Origin: Arthrobacter sp. ISL-95
Lineage (GTDB): Bacteria > Actinomycetota > Actinomycetes > Actinomycetales > Micrococcaceae
Reading direction: 5' to 3'
Assembly (NCBI RefSeq): GCF_018613695.1
Contig: NZ_JAGGPR010000018.1
Location: forward strand, 21,073 to 85,072
Length of the DNA: 64,000 nt
Each line of letters starts with the position of its first letter. Within the stretch, counting starts at the first letter, position 1. The notes beneath the pieces were generated by a model that worked only from the letters and a program-made list of their open reading frames with translations, was not told the DNA's origin and did no database searches. This document shows positions 58,632-64,000 of the stretch, in pieces. The position numbers and the translations under genes were made by a program.

Positions 58632-59042
58632 GGGTGCTCCGCTCCTTACGTCGTAAATGTTCCGGGTCCACTGCGCTCTCTTCACTGGACCTAGCCGCGC
58701 CCCCGCCCGGTTGCTTCCAGCCAATCAGCCGCGTGCGCACTGGAACACCACGACACGCCGTGTCGCCCGCGGCCGGCGCTGCTCGCCAGGCTCAGCAACC
58801 GGGATGGAACGCGCAGCTTGCGCGCAACCGGGATGGAACGCGCTTTGCTCACCAGCCCAAGCGCCGGCTGGGGGTTGACTCGACCGCGGGTTACCGCGAC
58901 TGCTTATACGTCGACGGGTTTAGCGCGACTGCGGTTACGCCGACTATGGGTTGACTCGACCGCGGGTTAACGCCGACGGCGGACCGGGGCACCCAGCCCC
59001 AACCCGCCGTCGTCGAGCGTTCTGTCTTACTGCAGGTGATCC
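58632..59042. repeat. Repeat-rich intergenic region
   Basis: No gene seen. Two exact direct repeats are present: a 20-base unit (GCAACCGGGATGGAACGCGC) at 58795-58814 and 58824-58843, and a 22-base unit at 58872-58893 and 58948-58969 (beginning GGGTTGACTCGACC). Degenerate GCGACTGCGGTTA units lie between. A short dyad CGACACG-C-CGTGTCG is at 58751-58765. Confidence 0.7.
58974..59012. terminator. Nested hairpin after purB
   Basis: CGACGGCGG (58974-58982) pairs with CCGCCGTCG (59004-59012) around an inner stem GGGGC/GCCCC. Its core resembles the family A palindromes. It lies 31 bases past the purB stop. Confidence 0.6.
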
Positions 59043-60449
59043 TTACTGCAGGTGGTCCACCAGTTTGTCCGCGATGCCCGTGTACTTGCCCGGGGTCAGG
59101 GCGAGCAAGCGGGCTTCGGCGTCTGCGGAGAGGCCGAGACCTTGAACGAATTCCTGCATGCGGGCGCCGTCCACGCGCTGGCCGCGGGTGAGGTCCTTGA
59201 GGCGCTCGTAAGGGTTTTCCATGCCTTCGACGCCGGCAATTGCCTCGGCACGCATGACCATCTGAATGGCTTCACCAAGGACTTCCCAGTTGGTGTTGAG
59301 ATCGCCCGCGAGGACCTCTTCTGCGACGTCGAGGGCCTTCAAACCTTTGGCCACATTGGAGATGGCGAGCAGCGAGTGGCCGAAGGCGACGCCGATGTTT
59401 CGCTGCGACGAGGAGTCCGTGAGGTCGCGCTGCCAGCGGGAGGTGACCAAGGTGGCGCCAAGGGTGTCCAGGAGGCCATTGGAGATTTCCAGGTTGGCTT
59501 CCGCGTTCTCGAAGCGGATCGGGTTCACCTTGTGTGGCATGGTGGAGGAGCCGGTGGCCCCGGCAACCGGAATCTGGCGGAAGTAGCCGATGGAGATGTA
59601 GCTCCAGATGTCCGTGCAAACATTGTGCAGGATGCGGTTGAAGCGTGCGATGTCCGCGTACAGCTCAGCCTGCCAGTCGTGGCTCTCGATCTGCGTGGTG
59701 AGCGGGTTCCACGTGAGGCCCAGGCCTTCCACGAACGTCTTGGCGACTGCTTCCCAGTCAGCACTCGGGACTGAAGCCACGTGGGCCGCGTACGTTCCGG
59801 TGGCGCCGTTGATCTTGCCGAGGTATTCAGTCTTGGCGATGCGCGCCAACTGGCGGTTCAAGCGGTGCGCAATGACTGCAAGTTCCTTGCCCAGAGTGGT
59901 GGGCGTGGCGGGCTGGCCGTGCGTGCGGGACAGCATAGGCACGGAGCGGTTTGCTTCGGCCATGGCCTCGATCTGCTGCACGAGGGCGGTGGCGTTGGGC
60001 AGCCACACATCTTCCACGGCGCCCTTGATCCCCACAGCGTAGGAGAGGTTGTTAATGTCCTCGGACGTGCAACCGAAGTGCACCATGGCAGTGAGGTTCT
60101 CGATGCCGATGGCAGGCAGTCGGCGGCCGATGTAGTACTCAACAGCTTTGACGTCGTGGACGGTGACAGCTTCTATTTCCGCGAGTTCGTTAACGGACGC
60201 GGCATTGAATTCGGTAACGATGGCACGTAACTGGGCCACCTGTTCGTCGGACAGAGGCCCCGCGCCGGGCAGTACAGACTGGCTGGTCAGGTGGATGAGC
60301 CACTCAACTTCAACGTGAACGCGATCGCGGTTAAGTGCGGCCTCGGACAAGTAGTCCACGAGCGGCGCGACGGCGGCACGGTAGCGGCCGTCAAGGGCGC
60401 CAAGGGCGAGGGGTTCGGAAGCGAGGGACACGCGGAGGGATTCAGCCAT
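59043..60449 (-). CDS. purB: Adenylosuccinate lyase
   Basis: 468 residues of the fumarase/aspartase superfamily. Signature GATGSSTMPHKVNPIRFENA, substrate-binding RTHGQPATPTTLG and HFGCTSEDINNLSYA. This is the E. coli type PurB. It acts twice in purine synthesis, releasing fumarate from SAICAR and from adenylosuccinate. ATG 60449 with AGG 5 bases upstream; the frame to 60491 has no site. The last bases are duplicated just past the stop (GACCACCTGCAGTAAG followed by GATCACCTGCAGTAAG). Confidence 0.96.
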   Translation of the reverse strand: MAESLRVSLASEPLALGALDGRYRAAVAPLVDYLSEAALNRDRVHVEVEWLIHLTSQSVLPGAGPLSDEQVAQLRAIVTEFNAASVNELAEIEAVTVHDVKAVEYYIGRRLPAIGIENLTAMVHFGCTSEDINNLSYAVGIKGAVEDVWLPNATALVQQIEAMAEANRSVPMLSRTHGQPATPTTLGKELAVIAHRLNRQLARIAKTEYLGKINGATGTYAAHVASVPSADWEAVAKTFVEGLGLTWNPLTTQIESHDWQAELYADIARFNRILHNVCTDIWSYISIGYFRQIPVAGATGSSTMPHKVNPIRFENAEANLEISNGLLDTLGATLVTSRWQRDLTDSSSQRNIGVAFGHSLLAISNVAKGLKALDVAEEVLAGDLNTNWEVLGEAIQMVMRAEAIAGVEGMENPYERLKDLTRGQRVDGARMQEFVQGLGLSADAEARLLALTPGKYTGIADKLVDHLQ

Positions 60450-60617
60450 GAGACCTATTCTTTCATGTTCCGCGCGGGGGCATGGAGTCAATGACGAGGC
60501 TATGTGGACGGCCGTTCAGGTTATCCACATAGGCGACAGCGCAACTTCCGTTGGGTTCGGCTGCTCCGTAGCGTCGACCCTATCGATCAGCAGAACAATC
60601 AACGGAGTACACAGACA

Positions 60618-60929
60618 ATGAGCGTCGGCTTGATGCCTGCACCCAACCCGCCCACTTTTGATCCCTCGCAGTGTGCTTCCCGAAGCCATGAAGTCCAGAG
60701 GCTGGCGTGGCGAGTTCAATCGTGCGTGGATCAAGTGGACGTGGTTCTTACGTCCCTGCGCAAAGCCCAGGTGGACGATTGGCTTTCCCCCGCAGGGCGG
60801 GCCTACAGGACAACTATTGCCCTGCATGCTTCAGCGCTGATGCGTGCACGTGAGTCGCTGGAGGCCGCAGTGGCCGTTGTGCTCCGGCACTCTCAAAACG
60901 TCTCCGTCTCAAGCGAACGGGGTCCGTGA
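60618..60929 (+). CDS. WXG100-like small helical protein
   Basis: 103 residues, two long helices joined by DDWLSPAGRAYR, which resembles the W-x-G turn of ESAT-6/WXG100 proteins. Helix one is SRSHEVQRLAWRVQSCVDQV and helix two is LHASALMRARESLEAAVAVV. ATG 60618 has GGAG at a long spacing of 10. The stop overlaps the next ATG (TGATG), so the two are co-translated. Such proteins are often secreted by type VII systems, but no EccC-like gene is in view. Confidence 0.6.
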   Translation: MSVGLMPAPNPPTFDPSQCASRSHEVQRLAWRVQSCVDQVDVVLTSLRKAQVDDWLSPAGRAYRTTIALHASALMRARESLEAAVAVVLRHSQNVSVSSERGP

Positions 60930-62269
60930 TGGCAGATTCAGCTCCAGTCGGGGCCGGCGCAGCGCCAAAGCCCTCCCGTCCGGCCAACGACGGAATCCTC
61001 AGTATCAGGGGAGGGGTAGGCGGAATGTCTTTTCAGCTCGAGGAACTCCTGCGGGGAGCGGGAACGCTCGATGAACTGGTTCAACAACTCCTGGGCATTG
61101 AAAACGAGGCCCGTCAGGTCCAAGACGGCCTGGAGCCCTTTCTCTACGACTCTTATGAGACAGGCTGCAACGCCCTCAATGCCGTGGCCGAGAGCCGCAA
61201 GGAAGTGGGGAGGGTCCGGCAGGAACTTGTGGAGGTCAGCGCAAGTGTGCGGGCAAGCCACAGGGACTATGTGGAAGCGGAGGCCAAGAATGTTATCCCA
61301 CGGTTCCCCACCCTCGACGAGATGAAGCCGGCCTGGCCGCCAACCCGGGAAATGAGCAACTATCTGGCCTCAGCACTTCTTCCATTTTGGACAACCCCAG
61401 GGGACGTCGTTCATGACGTCCTGGAGGCGCCTCAACTTTCGGACATGCGGCCAAGACCCGTAAGCATCGAAAAGACGTACGAATCGGTCGAGGACATGGA
61501 ACCGTCCATGGCGGAAAGCCTTCGTCGTCTCGAGAGACTCCACGCCCGGAACGACGGCGAGATTGAGGTTATCCGCCTCGACAACAACGGCTCGCCTTCA
61601 TGGATGGTGCTGATCCCGGGAACCCAGCCCGACTCACCCAGTACAAACCCCTTCGACGAACAAGGAATCGGCGAAGCGCTGGGCTACGACTCAGAAGAAG
61701 TTGTACCTGCCGTCGGCCAGGCACTCCGCGAAGCCGGTGCTGAGGCGGGCGAGCCAGTAGTGGCAGTAGGACATAGCCAGGGTGGCATCCACGCCATGAA
61801 CTTGAGTCGGAACACAGCGTTTCTCAGCGAATTCGGCCTCAAGTATGTGCTGACAGCCGGAGCACCCGTGGGAGGCATCACCCCCGAGCCCGGCATCAGT
61901 TCACTGCATCTGGAACATGTCCAAGACTGGGTTCCTGGAGCCGAAGGCCGACTTAACGTCGACACAAAGGACCGGGTAACTGTCACGCTGACTAATGAGG
62001 TCAAAACTCCCGACGGGCAGGATCCCGGCATCGGCCCTGGCCATGATCAGGAAAACTATGCCGCAGGAGCAGCGCTGGTGACGGCAAGCCATGACGAGTC
62101 ACTGGCAGCGTCCACTGCCGCGTTCGCTGGTGCTGTCGGCATGGGCGGGGTTGCCAAGGTGACTCGGTTCAAGCTGGAAAGAGCGCCGCTTCCGGTCCGA
62201 CCACGGGCGCTACGTCCCGCCTCGCCACCTACTATCCAGGACACGAGGTCCGGAGCCGCAACAAGGTAG
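60929..62269 (+). CDS. WXG-like helical domain fused to an alpha/beta hydrolase
   Basis: 446 residues. Residues about 33-125 are helical (MSFQLEELLRGAGTLDELVQ, LGIENEARQVQDGLEPF, ESRKEVGRVRQELVEVSASV). From about 210 an alpha/beta hydrolase follows: SWMVLIPGTQPDSPS, nucleophile in VVAVGHSQGGIHAMNL, Asp in HVQDWVPG, and a late His in GPGHDQENYA or TASHDESL. The end is Arg/Pro-rich. No signal peptide. Translation is coupled to the WXG100-like gene. The order resembles type VII-secreted lipases or toxins, but secretion is inferred only. Confidence 0.72.
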   Translation: MADSAPVGAGAAPKPSRPANDGILSIRGGVGGMSFQLEELLRGAGTLDELVQQLLGIENEARQVQDGLEPFLYDSYETGCNALNAVAESRKEVGRVRQELVEVSASVRASHRDYVEAEAKNVIPRFPTLDEMKPAWPPTREMSNYLASALLPFWTTPGDVVHDVLEAPQLSDMRPRPVSIEKTYESVEDMEPSMAESLRRLERLHARNDGEIEVIRLDNNGSPSWMVLIPGTQPDSPSTNPFDEQGIGEALGYDSEEVVPAVGQALREAGAEAGEPVVAVGHSQGGIHAMNLSRNTAFLSEFGLKYVLTAGAPVGGITPEPGISSLHLEHVQDWVPGAEGRLNVDTKDRVTVTLTNEVKTPDGQDPGIGPGHDQENYAAGAALVTASHDESLAASTAAFAGAVGMGGVAKVTRFKLERAPLPVRPRALRPASPPTIQDTRSGAATR

Positions 62270-62299
62270 AGCTCGTTCCAAGGTGACTTATCTCAGGAG

Positions 62300-62728
62300 T
62301 TAGCGCTTCTTGGCGCCCGGAATAAGGCCCGCCACCATGGAAATGATGCTGATGATGATGGACGCCAGTATTGCTGTCCAGAAGAAGGAGTCAATAGTGA
62401 GGTGCACTGGTGTAAAGGTGCTCAACCATGCCGTCAGGTACAGCATGGCTGCGTTGATCACGATGGTGAACAGGCCCAGCGTCAGGATGGTCACCGGAAG
62501 GGACAACACTCTGACCAATGGACGGACGAAGGCATTCACCACTCCGAAGATCAGGCCGATGAACAGATACGCCAGAATGATGCCGGCGGTGTCAGCGCCC
62601 TGCGTTAGTCCTGCGTTGGCCGCTGCTGACTCTGTGGCGCTGGTGGTGATGTCCATGCCTTGCAGGAGCCAAGTTGCAACCCACAGGGCAAGCCCGTTGA
62701 TCAGGACGCGAATGATGAATGAACCCAT
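62300..62728 (-). CDS. Phage-holin family 4 / YvlD-like membrane protein
   Basis: 142 residues, four hydrophobic segments (IIRVLINGLALWVATWLL, ILAYLFIGLIFGVVNAFVRP, LSLPVTILTLGLFTIVINAA, FFWTAILASIIISIISMVAG). The VNAFVRPLVRVLSLPVTILT stretch is the family mark. Despite the family name it is a widespread bacterial membrane protein linked to envelope stress. Followed on the other strand by hisC. Confidence 0.87.
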   Translation of the reverse strand: MGSFIIRVLINGLALWVATWLLQGMDITTSATESAAANAGLTQGADTAGIILAYLFIGLIFGVVNAFVRPLVRVLSLPVTILTLGLFTIVINAAMLYLTAWLSTFTPVHLTIDSFFWTAILASIIISIISMVAGLIPGAKKR

Positions 62729-62800
62729 GGCCCCATGCTTTCACACGGGCCTGATAAAGAGCTCGGTGTTAGCCATGGATGGGCAAGTAGGCTTGAAGCC

Positions 62801-63919
62801 ATGACTACTACTGACAACGTACCGGAGGGCGTAATCCCTCGTCCGGTCGTGGACAGGCTTCCCAAGTACGCGGCCGGCAAACCCCCTGCTGCGATTGAGG
62901 GCCTCACCAGCTATAAATTGTCGTCCAACGAAAACCCTCTGCCCCCGATTCCTGCAGTGTTGCAGGCAATCGCGGACCAGACCGACATCAACCGTTACCC
63001 GGACCCGCTGGCTACAAAGCTGCGCAAAGCTTTGGCCGATTTCCTGGATGTTCCGGCTGATGATGTTGTCACCGGTGCAGGCAGCTTGGGGGCTCTGAAC
63101 CAAATCCTGGACACCTTCGCCGGGCAGAATGACGACGGTAAGCAAGACGAGGTGATTTACGCCTGGCGTTCCTTCGAGGCATATCCCATCTGTGTCGGCC
63201 TTGCCGGTGCAGCCAGTGTACAAATCCCGCTGCTCCCGGACGGGCGCCACGACCTCGAGACCATGGCCGCCGCAGTGACCGTCCGCACCAAAGTGATCCT
63301 CCTGTGCACGCCTAACAACCCCACCGGCCCAATCCTCACAGCCGAGGAAACGGAACGCTTCATCCAAGCAGTGCCGCCCAACGTGGTGGTAGTCATCGAT
63401 GAGGCATACCAGGAGTTTGTGCGGGACGCCGACGCTGTAGACGGCATCAAGGTCTACCGCAAATACCCCAATGTTGTGGTGCTGAGGACCTTCTCCAAAG
63501 CACACGGCCTGGCGGGACTGCGTGTTGGCTACAGTGTCTCCGGCCCCGTGCTCACCCAGCACCTCCGGGTGACGGCCACTCCCTTTGCCGTTTCCCAAAT
63601 CGCCGAACGCGCTGCCGTTACTTCGATCGAGAATTTCGATCAGGTTGTGGAAAGGGTACAAAGCCTGGTGGATGAACGTGATCGCGTGACGGCCGGCCTG
63701 AGGGAACTCGGTTGGTTCGTTCCTGAGGCTCAAGGCAATTTCGTTTGGTTGAATCTCGGGGAGCACAGCGCGGAGTTTGCTGCCTTGGCTGCAGAGCGGG
63801 CCTTGTCTGTCCGGGCCTTTGGAAACGAGGGCGTTCGAGTCAGCATCGGCGAGGTGGAAGCCAACACCAGGTTCTTGGATCTCTGTGCAGGTTATACAAA
63901 GGCTCCGCGAGGTTCCTAG
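62801..63919 (+). CDS. hisC: Histidinol-phosphate/aromatic aminotransferase
   Basis: 372 residues, fold type I PLP enzyme. YKLSSNENPLPP start, NNPTGPIL, DEAYQEFV, and PLP Lys233 in TFSKAHGLAGLRVGY. Makes histidinol phosphate; in actinobacteria the stand-alone second copy is often the aromatic amino acid transaminase Pat. It does not sit in a his operon here, so Pat is possible. Start ATG 62801; ribosome site weak. Confidence 0.88.
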   Translation: MTTTDNVPEGVIPRPVVDRLPKYAAGKPPAAIEGLTSYKLSSNENPLPPIPAVLQAIADQTDINRYPDPLATKLRKALADFLDVPADDVVTGAGSLGALNQILDTFAGQNDDGKQDEVIYAWRSFEAYPICVGLAGAASVQIPLLPDGRHDLETMAAAVTVRTKVILLCTPNNPTGPILTAEETERFIQAVPPNVVVVIDEAYQEFVRDADAVDGIKVYRKYPNVVVLRTFSKAHGLAGLRVGYSVSGPVLTQHLRVTATPFAVSQIAERAAVTSIENFDQVVERVQSLVDERDRVTAGLRELGWFVPEAQGNFVWLNLGEHSAEFAALAAERALSVRAFGNEGVRVSIGEVEANTRFLDLCAGYTKAPRGS

Positions 63920-63980
63920 CGGTTAACAAATGCGCCAACCGTACTTACTGCCGATAAAGTAAGGACGAAAGCCAAAACAT

Positions 63981-64000
63981 ATGCCCGTTCCGGAATGCAT
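63981..64000 (+). CDS. Possible start of a further gene, cut by the right edge
   Basis: ATG 63981 followed by MPVPEC. AAGGAC lies 14 bases upstream, which is longer than usual. The 60 bases after hisC contain CTTAC...GTAAG arms that could be an operator or hairpin. Too short to identify. Confidence 0.3.

Noticed and set aside
1..64000. CRISPR arrays, tRNA or rRNA genes
   Set aside because: No regularly spaced repeat-spacer pattern, no cas genes, and no cloverleaf or rRNA-like sequence was found by eye. A proper tRNA scan was not possible.

Overview
The window is GC-rich, densely coded DNA from an actinobacterium. The gene content points to Micrococcaceae of the Arthrobacter/Paenarthrobacter type: a 3,4-dihydroxyphenylacetate dioxygenase that looks like the manganese enzyme MndD known from Arthrobacter, many GTG starts, short inverted-repeat terminators, and a set of small general-stress proteins (PRC-barrel/DUF2382, CsbD, GlsB/YeaQ, DUF1206, DUF6458). 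No tRNA, rRNA, CRISPR array or intact mobile element was seen.

Layout. 1-5.5 kb: glutamate decarboxylase (cut by the left edge), a PRC-barrel/DUF2382 stress gene split by a one-base frameshift, a GH15 glucoamylase-like enzyme and a frameshifted TetR gene. 5.5-11.1 kb is an accessory stretch with much decay: an orphan three-helix membrane protein, an IS3-type transposase remnant fused to a broken cold-shock gene, two tandem DUF3592 proteins, a degraded membrane protein gene, a truncated uracil-DNA-glycosylase-like gene, a lipoprotein, an IS481-type remnant and an internal piece of a SulP permease. 11.1-14.9 kb: an EamA exporter with its XRE-cupin regulator, an NAD(P)-binding reductase, DUF6458 and an orphan TetR ligand-binding domain. 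15-20.8 kb: a histidine phosphatase and a tightly overlapping operon (NCS1 permease, NylB-like serine hydrolase, YtcJ-like amidohydrolase) under a divergent TetR with an obvious operator. 21-37 kb: Ser/Thr kinase, polysaccharide deacetylase lipoprotein, GAF histidine kinase (frameshifted), MFS exporter, two isochorismatase-fold hydrolases, two AraC regulators and a second group of stress proteins.

37.2-46.8 kb is a homoprotocatechuate (4-hydroxyphenylacetate meta-cleavage) cluster: a FAH-RraA fusion, a GntR regulator, hpaE, hpaD, hpaH, hpaI, a succinate-semialdehyde dehydrogenase and an MHS-family transporter. HpaD opens the ring, HpaE oxidises the semialdehyde, the fusion protein probably does the isomerisation/decarboxylation, HpaH hydrates, HpaI splits to pyruvate and succinic semialdehyde, and the dehydrogenase makes succinate. 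No hydroxylase (hpaBC) and no separate isomerase (hpaF) are present.

48.1-50.1 kb holds an aminotransferase plus an RraA-family aldolase/decarboxylase. 50.5-56.6 kb holds a LysR gene divergent from a 5-oxoprolinase operon (pxpABC) followed by an MHS transporter and an SDR. 56.7-64 kb is mostly housekeeping (thioesterase, GNAT, phosphatase, purB, hisC), with a WXG100-like/alpha-beta hydrolase pair between purB and hisC.

Two themes cut across the window. First, four conserved genes are each broken by loss of one base in or next to a G/C run, which looks like homopolymer under-calling more than biology. Second, two families of dispersed palindromes recur in intergenic spaces. All calls come from reading the sequence; no database search was run.
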